64,000 nt of DNA from Isoetes taiwanensis (lineage: Eukaryota > Streptophyta > Lycopodiopsida > Isoetales > Isoetaceae). The stretch covers positions 62,001 through 126,000 of the forward strand of contig JAJEKV010000415.1 in NCBI GenBank assembly GCA_021234155.1. Reading direction: 5' to 3'. The notes under the pieces are model-generated. The model made no database searches and had not been told where the DNA came from. It worked only from the letters and a program-made list of their open reading frames with translations. This document shows positions 21,776-34,302 of this stretch, in pieces (the stretch's first letter is position 1; each line of letters starts with the position of its first letter). The translations under genes were made by a program, and so were the position numbers.

Positions 21776-22473
21776 ACATGCAGATAGGTTGAAACAAGCT
21801 ATGACATAATTGTAGCCTTCCGGAGATTCAATCTCATAGAATCACCCTATGAGACTACTTCGGGTTACATCTCCCCGGTCCGATGAGGCAGGTCAGAGAA
21901 GCGTCCCCTCCCTGAGCACAATGGATCCCTGGGTGTGCTAGAGAATACGTGCCACCTTGGTGCACAAGCAACCGTACCCGACTTGAACCCCCCAAAATCC
22001 ATGCGAAAAGAGAGGAGATGATGGTTACCATATTCCCAATTTCACCTAATAATTGTCATAGAAACCAAGTTACTCGTGATTTGAAGCAACCATATTTCTA
22101 CAACAACATGCATTATTCCGTTGTTTGCCATGCTTTAAATTGTTATTTCTTCAATCCATCTGGATACATTTTCTCACACAAATTGGAAATGTATTTAGCA
22201 TCGTTCATTGGAACTTTTCAACACTGATGATATTAAGTTCCGTGCATGTGAAACTTATATTCTCACCATATACGTTCACATCAAAAAGCATATATTAACA
22301 TTGTAAGTTAATGTTTATATGGCTTTCAACATGTGCTATTTACATGCATTAACAGCGCAAAACATTTATGTCTCTTTGTGCTTATTTGTAGTCATTCCAT
22401 TCTTCTCTACCCATTCACGAACCCATTGCGCTCCCACTATCTCCCCCTGATTGGGGTTATTAAATAAATTAGT
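21776..22473. other. Intergenic
   Basis: No gene recognised. The first 200 bp are moderately GC-rich and the rest AT-rich. The boundary with LINE A is abrupt. Confidence 0.4.
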
Positions 22474-22527
22474 GGAAACCCTTCCGGGCTTCAATATGGA
22501 AACCCTTCCGAGCCCGGAAGGGTTTCC
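22474..22527. repeat. GGAAACCCTTCC inverted cluster
   Basis: Two forward copies of GGAAACCCTTCC (22474, 22498) and one reverse copy (22516) lie within 54 bp. The last pair forms CGAGCCCGGAAGGG-type stems. The same 12-mer makes up the large array at 25141-25635. Confidence 0.85.
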
Positions 22528-23493
22528 GTAAGAAAATATAAATAGATTATTTTTTGGGGGAAGAAATATCCACCGCTAATTAATTCTTAATTAATGCGTT
22601 GGTGTTTTTCTTTTGGCGGTGCGCCTGAGTAACGCCGCTATTACTGGAGGATATGGCGGGGGGATTATCCTCCGCCTTCTATCATTGTTTATTATGTGCA
22701 ATCGCAGGAGTAGATCATAGAAGAAGTGCCGGTCGAGACAGTTTTTGAAGCTGCGGATCCATCGCCACAAGCATCAGGTCTTTTACAGGTGAATCCATGG
22801 GCAGGTAGAGCTACACCTAATTCTATTTGCTTTGTCTTGGATTTTACAGAAGCTGCAAGAGTTACATTTTCATAGAGCAGAGCGGTTGGGACTCCATCAA
22901 TGGGGCCACTGTGGCTCTTGGAATAACTACTGTAGCCTGAACTGTATTATCTAAACTAATCCCCAAGGGTTCGTTTTTGTGTGGAGGTTCTCATGGATTG
23001 GGTGATTTTTATCTCTGCAGAATTAAGTTCGAATCTCAAGATTTGATTTTATGGTTCCTTATTAGATCTTTTTTTTTGCATGCTACTTTTATTTCTGCCA
23101 TCCAAAGCAGAGTGCAGAATTCATTCAAGGTAGTTCTAGCACAAGAGTTTACATTATTCACAATGTGCTAGCAGGTTTTCGTCTCTGTATTAATGTGCTC
23201 TCCCTTTGCTTCTCAGATCTTAAACAGTGGGTCTATAAAATACATCTCCCTGAGATATTGATGACAACGGTAGTTGTGGATAAGGAATAGTTGTGGATAG
23301 GGAACGGATTCCTGAAGATGATTTCTGAGGCAGTGGCAGACGGTGGTGGCATTTTTTTGGTTTATTCAAATAAGAAACAAGCTCCTAATATTTGTAACCC
23401 CTTCAATTTTTCCAGTTTGGGTTCTTTTTTGCTTCGTCGCTGCCAAGTGTGATCGTGATTAATAAACTTATGTAAGGTAGTTGTATGTCACAG
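22528..23493. other. Intergenic, no supported gene
   Basis: Exon-like segments near 22709-22790 have stops in all three frames when read from the plausible acceptor. I see no recognisable protein. Confidence 0.35.
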
Positions 23494-23565
23494 GTGATTA
23501 AATTAGAAGAAATGGCTACGGGTAAAGCTGTGGATACACTCCTTAATTATGAAACTGTGGTTCAG
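23494..23565 (+). pseudogene. Possible mitochondrial ABC transporter (ATM/ABCB7-like) exon
   Basis: A 72-nt open block of 24 codons is bounded by an acceptor (TGTCACAG) and a donor (CAG then GTATTT). It encodes MATGKAVDTLLNYETVVQ at its end. ATM3/ABCB7 half-transporters have a conserved A-I-D-S-L-(I/L)-N-Y-E-T-V-K motif in the transmembrane domain, and this is a close match. No neighbouring exon was found, so it is probably a stray gene fragment. The match is short, so the call is tentative. Confidence 0.35.
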
Positions 23566-24039
23566 GTATTTTCAAATCGTCACTGCAAAAATTACCATTC
23601 TGTAGAATAAGAGGATATGTAGATCATAGTCCTGAGAGATAGTTCTTCATTCTGTTAGTTTTAGGAATGATGTATTAACCCCATTTTTAATAAGTTGATT
23701 GTCAACCTTATTGTAAGCTGTAGGCTCTGTATTTCATAATACATATGAAAATGAAATGCTCCTCAGTCTCAATTTCATTCATAAGATATCTCTTCAAGTA
23801 TTTGGCCTGGGGTCGAGTTGCACGACCAGCCTCAATTTCAAGCTGATGCCAAATGAATATTCAAGTTGAAACACAGCAGCTAAAATTTCTGTTAAAATGA
23901 TCAGATGAGGAATCAATGCTTTATTCATAATCTTTTTTGGCAAGAAATATATTTTGAAACCTCTTTATTTCTATCCATTCCATATCCACCATGTCCATCC
24001 ACTCCGGGGCTGGTCTAGCTGCAAGGTCTTGAGTAAGAT
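23566..24039. other. Intergenic
   Basis: Nothing recognised on either strand. Confidence 0.4.
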
Positions 24040-24640
24040 CATCATGTTAGTGATGATGACAAACAGATTGAGATGCTCCACTGGAGCAGATGATGCTTTG
24101 ACTGCTGATTTCTTTGCTTTATCTTGGAGGAACTGTTCAATACCTTTTGTAGCTTTCTGCAGTTCTCTTCAAAGTGTCTCTTCTTGCCACAATGAAAACA
24201 GACATAAGAATCATTGGAAGGATTAGAGGAACCTGAAGAAACTTGCTGAACGGGTCTGTGAAAGTGGAATTCGCTTTTGAATAATGAGCTCCTTCAATAT
24301 AATCAGGCTTTTTGATCTTTGATTCTGCTTCCATGGGGCTGCTGGAGTTGATCAAAGGATATTTTGATTGTTTTCTAGATTTCATAGTGACTGAATAAAG
24401 TCATAATCTGGAGACAAACCTCTTAAAGCATGCAGAGTCAGAGTTGCATCCACAAAGCAAATCACTTGGTTGCTTTTTTAGCAAATCACTTGGTTGCTTC
24501 TTTTTATTTATTTTGCACAGATTCTTTTGATCCCGGAAGGTTTTCCAGAAGATCCCAAGGGTTTTTATCGAATTGGATATGGCCGGTTGTCTTGCTTTCT
24601 TCCAGTTCATTTGTTGAGAACGAACAATAGTCATTTGTAG
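24040..24640 (-). mobile_element. Copia-like gag fragment
   Basis: On the minus strand a broken frame reads LHALRGLSPDYDFIQSL, the usual gag stretch before the zinc knuckle. It then reaches CFHCGKKRHFEENC at 24200-24159, a perfect CX2CX4HX4C knuckle. Upstream, KQPSDLL is repeated because of a ~21-bp tandem duplication at about 24457-24505. No protease, pol or LTR was found. This is a short relic of a retrotransposon different from the one at 15.6-21 kb. Confidence 0.6.
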
Positions 24641-25140
24641 CTACCTTCACATATTTCAGTTGTTAATATCGTATATAACGATGTGTTTATTTTGGTAATG
24701 CATGGGTTCAACTCCCATGATTGCTCGTTGCATATTGCATTATGTGGTTGCAGGAGCTGAAACCTGCATAATACTTCATGCGACAGTATCAAATACATTG
24801 TAAGTTCATCTCTAAATTCTATTCCATGTTCCCCTTGGCATTTCCAGACGATATCCCTAGCCTAGCTTGTTCCAAGGTTGGGAAATGTAGTACACACTAT
24901 CCTGGTCAAACATTGTACATGCATGGCAGTTTAATACACGAGATTCTAAAACTTCCAATTCAATTCAATTTTAAGCTTTGATAACAAAATAATTTGACCA
25001 AAAGAACCATGATCTAAAACCAGGTGTCAAGTGCCAGAATTTTTGAGATCATGTTATATTGGGTGTTAAGTGCCAGAATTTTTGAGGTTAAAGCTGGTCT
25101 CAATTCTTAGTTAATCTTACCCCATGGAGTTTCTAACTGC
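24641..25140. other. Intergenic with a short direct repeat
   Basis: No gene. AAGTGCCAGAATTTTTGAG occurs twice, near 25029 and 25068. A T-arm-like hairpin (TGGGTTCAACTCCCA) sits near 24704, with no tRNA body around it. Confidence 0.4.
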
Positions 25141-25635
25141 ATGTGGAAACCTAACCTATTTTCCTCATGTGGAAACCTAACCTGTTTTCCTCCTCCTGTG
25201 GAAACCCTTCCTATTTTCCTCCTCCTGTGGAAACCCTTCCCAATTTCCATCATGCAAGGAAATCGGGAAGGGTTTCCACTCAAAATTTTAATTTTGAGTG
25301 ACGTGCGCTCGATGGACGTGCGCCTTAATGTCGGGCGTCCGTGTGGAAAGACGTGAGCCATAAAGGCTCACGTGTGTAAATATTTTGAAAAAAAATAATT
25401 TTATGGAAACCCTTCCGGATTTCCATGGAAACCCTTCCGGATTTTCCAATGTGGAAACCCTTCTGGCTTTCCATGGAAACCCTTTGGAAAACCGGAAGGG
25501 TTTCCATGGAAACCCTTCCGGGTTTTATTGAAAACCGGAAGGGTTTCCATTAAAACCCGGAAGGGTTTCCATGGAAAGCCGGAAGGGTTTCCCTTAAAAC
25601 CTGGAAGGGTTTCCTTAAAACCCGGAAGGGTTTCC
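25141..25635. repeat. Bidirectional 22-bp GGAAACCCTTCCGG array
   Basis: Forward GGAAACCCTTCC cores (some with a mismatch) lie at 25200, 25229, 25405, 25427, 25453, 25475 and 25508. Reverse cores GGAAGGGTTTCC lie at 25266, 25494, 25537, 25559, 25581, 25603 and 25624. Spacing is mostly 22 bp in the distal block and 26-29 bp in the proximal block, where two diverged units (GGAAACCTAACC) precede them. Mostly forward units are followed by mostly reverse units, so a transcript could fold into a long imperfect hairpin. The minus-strand reading frame across it is a by-product of the 22-bp unit. Confidence 0.92.
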
Positions 25636-27003
25636 GTGGGAGGCCAACCCACTTAAAACCATCGAACCCATTGTGCTACAGCATCTCGCTTTGCTCTGTT
25701 ACATGAAAACACTTTATATTTTTAAAGCCATCGTGGTAGAAGGAACAGGCAGACGAACTTAGAAGCCCGATTTTGAAGGAGGGAGCGGGTAAATTTGGTG
25801 CTCTTGTTGCAAAGGCAGATTTTCAAACTGAGATTCTATTCTATAGCCTATCTGGACACAAATTTCAAGCATCAGCGTCCTGCTTTAGACATTTGAATTC
25901 AAGAAGTGCATTAAAAACATATTCTGATGGATTCTTACATCATTTCCGAAACGACTGCTCAGTGCAAAATGTTAATCTGCATAAGAAGCGGGACGTCAAA
26001 AAAAAAAACATCTCAACTGAGCATTAAAATGCTGCAGACCTCGGTTTAAATGATAAGTTTGGGGATGGCTAATCGGCAGTAACAGCCAAAGGGGGCCTCG
26101 TTTTTTTATCCAAGGGCATGCAGGTTGCATCAGCCAATCTTAGTTTTAAACAAGCAAATCTGGTTCTGCCATTGAGGTTTACAATTCCCCTCCATGCCCA
26201 AGCACCTACATGTCAAAACGCTTCAATGTTCAGTGTATATCGTATGTGGTTCTTGAACAACCATCAAACCAGGACACCCTCTATCATGTTGTATCTCTGC
26301 CCATCCCCTCTTGTTGATAGGCAAGAAGTTCTTTCAACTCCTTTTATCCATCTATTTAAAAAATTTATAATGCCATGCAGATGAAAATGAGAAGAGCTAT
26401 TGAAGAGCACTGAAAATAAGCACTTCTACAGGTGATTCTATAGATAATCCATGAATTTTATATGTTTTCATAAACGATACTCTCAATTTCGTGTACTATT
26501 TTAAGGTCCTATTTTTCATGAATAAAATCCATAACGTTCATGTCATTAATAATTATGTCATTACCTCCACCATGAACAATTAACAGCTTGAACATCCAAC
26601 ACCTACCGTTGAAGAAAGATGCAGCATCTCTAGGGGTAGTGGTAACATGTTGAAATGACAGCTTCTGTAAAAGAGTCACTTTGTTGTTCCCCGAAAACAC
26701 GCGTTCACTCTTCTGAGTACTCTTTTGAGTCCTCAAGAGAAAGTACGATACAATTTGCTAATGCAAAGAGGCAGACTTCAAAACAACAGTCTTACAAGTT
26801 CTTATATGCACAGCCAGGTGTAAGTAAAGACTAGGCTAACGGGCAAATTGAAAGCAGCAAGTATTTTGTAAAGAATTATACTCAAAATGTACAACTTAAA
26901 AAAGACAATTGTCAATCATCAGTTTTATCTCCAAGTCAAATTAGATTCTCCAGTATTTAATTTCTATACAAACTACAAAATTTTCTTTGTGCAACGCCTG
27001 TTT
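25636..27003. other. Intergenic, downstream of the Alba gene
   Basis: No gene recognised. The part nearest 27003 must hold the 3' UTR of the minus-strand Alba gene. I cannot place its poly(A) site. Confidence 0.4.
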
Positions 27004-28516
27004 TTAAGCTTGACCATCCTCATTTCCAGGATGATCTTTCCCTTCAGCAGCATCAGCAGCCATAAGAGCATCAAATTTATCTGCTTTACCAAGGATAATC
27101 TCAACCTACATTGAAATTTGTTACAATTAAAGGAAACCCATAAAACAAGCCTTTCCCATTCACATTGAACCTTACTTTTGCTTTCTGAATTGGACGGCCT
27201 CTGGTCTCATCTTTCATGTCCACAGTTGATGTTATGATCTCTGCATCACAATTTCCTTCCATAAGCACAATTTCCACATTCAAACTCAAAAATGGAATAC
27301 ACGAGGCCTACTACAACTGCGGTTTTGCATGAGCATGCAGAGGACAGGACTTATATAATACTGGCATGGAAAGCCTAAATTTATCAGCCATGCTGGAGAA
27401 TATGCAGACATTTATCAACATTATGGCATTTGTTAGCAGTCCAATAAGCTCTAGCTTTGTAGCCAATGTCCATAATTAGGCACCAGATGGCAAACATATC
27501 AGTAGGTTTGTTATGAAGAAACAAAAAATGTATTCCAACGACATAATCTCCTGCATGTAAAATCTACAGCAAGCTTACTTTTTTCCACTGCCAGCCCATT
27601 GTTTTTCAGTATCTCTGCAACTGTTACAACTGTAGCAATAGCTGCATCAAACACACGAAACATTGGAGCAAACACGAGGTCGTAATACTCATAAGTAATG
27701 CTCAACGGCTGCTTAAACCCACAAAACTCAGGAACAAGATACGAGATGCTAACCATTCAGAAAGATGGATATCATCAAAAGTAACATTACCAGGTGCTTT
27801 CAACAATTCTTTTTGTTCTTTAACCTGGCCCTTGCATTTTTTTCATTACACATGCACATAGTGATAAACCTTACGAACTCATCCTCCTAACATGGAAAGG
27901 TTGGCATTAAGAAGACACGCACATAGAACAACCATCTTCTGCTATTGTAATGCAGCATACAATGGACCCGAAGACACCCAAGTACAAATCGAATCATAAG
28001 ATGAAATTTCCGAACAAAGTCATAACATTCATACGAAAATTGAGCACCGTAGACAAAACAAAAACCAAAACCACAATAAGTCGCTTGGTCCTAATAAGCA
28101 TCATTAACATTTGCATGGATCAAACTTAACAATCATGATTACATGTACCCACCCATTCCAAGAGCTGATAATTCCACCTCGCCATGCTGCTCCATATATC
28201 TCTACACGTCCCAAGAACTTATCAAAAGCCCGAGACAAAAGCAATCGCACTAGTTGTGATCATTTTAAGTAAGAAACCAAGCAAAAACCTTAAAATGAGG
28301 TAAAAGTCGCACTAGTTTTGTTTCTACAAGGAAACCTAGCTTTGTATTTCAAGTAAGAAACCAAGCATAAACCTTAAAACGAGGTAAAAAGATGCAAACC
28401 TTGGCCAGATTGACGTAAAAGAAGAGCGGTTTCTTTGTATTTGAAACTTGGATGCGATTCTTTTTAGGCGTGTCATACATGGTCATGTTCGCCACTCCTT
28501 CAGTCACCTCCTCCAT
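27004..28516 (-). CDS. Alba-like DNA/RNA-binding protein, five exons
   Basis: Exons on the minus strand are 28516-28400, 28201-28153, 27641-27579, 27240-27176 and 27105-27004. Joined they give 131 codons and a stop, with every junction in frame and every intron GT-AG (donors GTTTGC, GTGGGT, GTAAGC, GTAAGG). The start is MEEVTEGVANM. The Alba fold follows: NRIQVSNTKKPLFFYVNLAK, VELSALGMAIATVVTVAEIL, KNNGLAVEK, then ITSTVDMKDETRGRPIQKAK and an acidic tail ending NEDGQA. Length and order match the short plant Alba proteins of about 130 residues. The family binds RNA and DNA as dimers, in cytoplasmic mRNPs and the nucleus. The paired basic and aromatic residues of strand 1 are kept. No frameshift or stop is seen, so this is the one host gene in the window likely to be functional. 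Confidence 0.95.
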
Positions 28517-28550
28517 AGTGCGTGCGTAGGTCGAAAACTCTGTTGGCTTC

Positions 28551-28558
28551 TACTTATA
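28551..28558 (-). promoter_or_regulatory. TATA box of the Alba gene
   Basis: TATAAGTA on the minus strand lies 35-42 bp upstream of the Alba start codon. That leaves room for only a very short 5' UTR unless transcription starts elsewhere. Confidence 0.4.
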
Positions 28559-28866
28559 TTTTATTTTGTAGCACAGTCAGAGAGTTGCCCAAACGTTGCT
28601 GCTGTTTAGGGCATTACACATGTCCGCCACCACAGTAAATGGTGTGTGCCAATTTTAGCATCAAAGTTTTTCTTAAAAGTATATCAACACGTGGCATTTT
28701 GCTGTTATGCCATGGACTCATAAGCACCCTTGTACAATCTAACATTAACATTATGTTAAAGGAGAAGGTTTACTGGCGCCCTTCCACCGGGTGCATACCT
28801 GGCTCGCCTGGCCCGTGTAATGGCCTGCAGGCGAGCCTTCTCTGTCGTGAAACTAGGGGGAAGACA
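28559..28866. other. Alba upstream region with a 10-bp stem hairpin
   Basis: Probably the Alba promoter. At 28801-28837 GGCTCGCCTG and CAGGCGAGCC form a perfect 10-bp inverted repeat with a 17-nt loop. This GC-rich block may be an insertion, since it adjoins the dispersed repeat at 28867. Confidence 0.45.
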
Positions 28867-30983
<2,117 letters not shown>

Positions 30984-31782
30984 GTGTTTATTCCATAAGA
31001 ATGGTTATGTGTAAGGTATCTCACTAAACTGAGTTTGTATAGTAGAATGTCTCTCCATAGCTGCGAGAGGAATGTGCAAACAAGCACACAACGAGATGTT
31101 TTATCATGAAGAAGATACCATGAATAAGTTGGCATTGTATACTCTTATCAGAATATCATATGTTTAGGAGTTTTTGTAATTCCTGACCAATCAATCGATT
31201 TTCCTGCTCGGTATTGGCCTTTGGTTCCAAATGTAACATATTTGCCTAAAACCTGAATTATTCTTTCACATCTTTAAAATGCCTTTGATTGCTCATTTTG
31301 CTTAGAATTTAGTTGTTACATGCAAAATTTTAGCAAGAATCATCCTGACATCTTGTATCGAAAAGCAAATAATCATGACATCTTAACTAATTCCATGGAG
31401 TATCAAGTTTTGTGCATTTCCAAACAAGTTAGACACGAGGGCTAACATTCTCACCTTAATCTTTCCACAAGATAATAATAAGACTTCTTGAAACTTTTTG
31501 AGTTAGCTTTCGTGCAAATAGTTGCAATTAGAACATTCTTTAATGTGGCAAGTTACCTCTTTAATCCACCTTCAATAAGATGGTCCCCAACGGCCTAATC
31601 ATTCTAACGGTCAATTCGGGAGACTAACTGCACTTAATAACTAACCCCTCTTACTGGTTTCTGTTTAGGTAGAAAAAGATTGGATAAGTATGCATTTATT
31701 TTGATTTACATAGAGTAGAATCATGAACTTTGTAAGAGAGTTTTGAGTTCACTATCATGATCCATAGTCCAAACTCGTTCTA
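30984..31782. other. Intergenic
   Basis: No gene or repeat recognised. It probably includes the former 3' flank of the NDR copy. Confidence 0.4.
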
Positions 31783-33243
31783 CTCCATGGTGCATGGGTG
31801 TCCATGTATGAAAAGTATAACGATACACATGTACAATTAAAAACAAGAGCGTTGCAAATCCCCTCAGATACAACACTCTTGTTTTCATCAATTAAGTTTA
31901 GTGATGGACTAGTTGACTTTGTTCTTGAGCTTTACAGTTCCAGCCTGGTCTATAGTGATCCACAGCCCAAGTACATGTAACGACACACATCTATAGTCAG
32001 AACTAGAGGGGTGCAAGTCTCTCGAGTGCAATACCTTATTTTATTTTATTTTTAAGTTAATTCTATATACATGGTTTTGTTTTGAATATCCTTCTTATGT
32101 AATTTAGATTGGTTAGATTCTATTCTTTTATTCTGTATCTAGGTTTCAACACCTAAGCACATGGCGTGCGGTATAGTTCTATGGAGAAAATATTGACGCG
32201 TGTATAAATTTACTTTGAAGAAAAGCTACTAGCCAGCGATGCATCCCGTCTTTAATAGCTCAAATTGAGTTTCCAGTGCAGCTTTGCACTTTTGCATGTA
32301 ACGTCCATAGCCACGGCAGAGTCAGAGCTTCAATGATTTCAATTCTCTTGAATGTGCTGATCTGATAAAGAAGGCAGTTTTAACAAATGTCGCTAACAAA
32401 TGTCGCTAGAAACAAATGTTACATAAATGGCAGATCCAACAAGGTGGTTTTAGTCCTCTTGAATCTCGTTGATCTGATAAATGTCTCAACAAATTTCGCT
32501 AATCCGATAAACAAGGGGTTTCAACAAAGAAAAAAAAGGTATGCTCCATGGTGCATGGGTGTCCATGTATGAAAAGTATAACGATACACATGTACAATTA
32601 AAAACAAGAGCGTTGCAAATCCCCTCAGATACAACACTCTTGTTTTCATCAATAAAGTTTAGTGATGGACTAGTTGGCTTTGTTCTTGAGCTTTACAGTT
32701 CCAGCCTGGTCTATAGTGATTCACAGCCCAAGCACATGTAATGACACACATCTACAGTCGGAACTAGAGGGGTGCAAGTCTATCTATCTATCTATCTTAT
32801 GTAATTTAGATTGGTTAGATTCTATTCTTTTATTCTGTATCTAGGTTTCAACACCTAAGCACATGGCGTGCGGTATAGTTCTATGCAGAAAATATTGACG
32901 CGTGTATAAATTTACTTCGAAGCAAAGCTACTGGCCAGCGATGCATCCCGTCTTTAATAGCTCAAATTGAGTTTCCAGTGCAGCTTTGCACTTTTGCATG
33001 TAATGTCCATAGCCACGGCAGTCGGAGCTTCAATGATTTCAATTCTCTTGAATGTGCTGATCTGATAAAGAAGGCAGTTTTAACAAATGTCGCTGACAAA
33101 TGTCGCTAGAAACAAATGTTACATAAATGGCAGATCAAACAAGGTGGTTTTAATCCTCTTGAATCTCGCTGATCTGATAAGTGTCTCAACAAATTTCGCT
33201 AATCTGATAAACAAGGGGGTTTCAGCAAAGGAAAAAAAGGTAT
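31783..33243. repeat. Tandem duplication, unit ~700-760 bp
   Basis: 31783-32543 is repeated at 32544-33243. Both start CTCCATGGTGCATGGG and end near AAAAAGGTATGCT. The second copy replaces a ~70-bp AT-rich stretch with a short (TATC)n tract near 32780. Divergence is low, so the event is fairly recent. The 60-66 codon open frames in it (MSMYEKYNDTHVQ...) are shared only because the DNA is, and I see no domain. Confidence 0.9.
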
Positions 33244-33330
33244 GCTTTTAAATCTATGTATTTTCTTTTACTAGGTTGTGCTCAAGCAAGCTCGGGCAGG
33301 GCGGATTTGGGTCTATATGTAAAGGGATCC

Positions 33331-33763
33331 GGAAGGCCGTTTATATCATCCAGGATGTAGTTAATCCGAACACCCGTTATCAACCATAAAGAACCACGCA
33401 GTTTCAACCAAAAAACCATCTGTTTTTTGCCATTTTTTTTATTGATTCTGCTCTATTTTGCCTCAAGTCTCTTCCTCTCTCCATCAATCTAGCACACAAG
33501 GACATAGAAAATGATTGTCATTCTTTTTAAAGCGGATCAAACTGCCCACATAGCAGCAAGAGCCATCTAATTCTACGCCTGATTTTTTGTCTGGATTAAC
33601 CACATTTTGTCCGAATTTTAAACCACTTGGCTGATATCGGATGTCGGATTAACCATCCTAGCTGATATTCCGGATTAACCACCCTAGCTGATACCAAGTG
33701 ACCAAAAAACCCATTCAATTGTATCCAGAAAAACCACTTCTCGGATGATATATACGGAGTTCC
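33331..33763. mobile_element. Possible ~430-bp MITE
   Basis: The ends form an imperfect terminal inverted repeat. GGAAGGCCGTTTATATCATC at 33331 pairs with GGAACTCCGTATATATCATC read inward from 33763, about 17 of 20 positions. No coding capacity and no clear target-site duplication. GGATTAACCA-CCTAGCTGAT-type units repeat inside it. Confidence 0.4.
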
Positions 33764-34006
33764 CTCCATTGTTTGATTCGTTCCCATTTGCTTGCTTTTT
33801 ATTTTATTCTTTCTAATGATATTCTTGCCACATCAAACCAAGAAATGCAATCAATAAATATTGGATCAACATATTTCTAGCCGTATTCAGCTACAAAATG
33901 AAACCCTACGATTCTTGAGCTTTACCTTTGATTCAAAGTATTTGCTAAAGTAGTTTGCATGTATGCATATAAACACGATAACTCTGCTCTTCCTGTTTGT
34001 AGGTTG

Positions 34007-34302
34007 ATTTTTTTTTTTTTGGGGTTGCCCCTAGGGGGACAAACCCTCGCTTATGTGGGTTTGTAGTATATCCTAGGTATATGCTGGAATATACCTAGGA
34101 TATGCTGATGACTGCTCCAAACCCATTGTTGCCTGTAAACTGGCGGTCTCGTGCGTTCTAGATCGCAGATATTTCCGACTGGATAACTGGCACGACAACA
34201 AGCAAGCAAGCAAGCGGCCTGTGGCATCAAGCAAGCAATGAATTTCACTCATCAGCATTTTGGCAAGCAAGCAATCAATCAGTTGCAGGGCAAACGGATT
34301 TC
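34007..34302 (-). repeat. Dispersed ~280-bp repeat, copy 2, with poly(A)
   Basis: Same sequence as 28867-29149. The T-run at 34008-34020 is a poly(A) tail on the minus strand, so the family may spread by retroposition. A perfect 14-bp stem (TATCCTAGGTATAT, 34069-34082 with 34089-34102) lies near the tail. I find no convincing pol III A/B boxes, so calling it a SINE is not justified. Confidence 0.8.

Noticed and set aside
22709-22790. Possible exon before a GTGAAT donor
   Set aside because: From the likely acceptor all three frames contain stops, and no family was recognised.
24690-24730. T-arm-like hairpin TGGGTTCAACTCCCA suggesting a tRNA gene
   Set aside because: No acceptor stem, D-arm or anticodon arm can be built around it, and box A is absent.
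25325-25652. Minus-strand frames with repeated ETLPGF / KGFHGNPSGFP units
   Set aside because: The peptide repeats follow directly from the 22-bp DNA repeat. There is no independent coding evidence.
28801-28837. GC-rich hairpin read as a terminator or riboswitch
   Set aside because: The context is a plant nuclear promoter region, so bacterial-style terminators do not apply.
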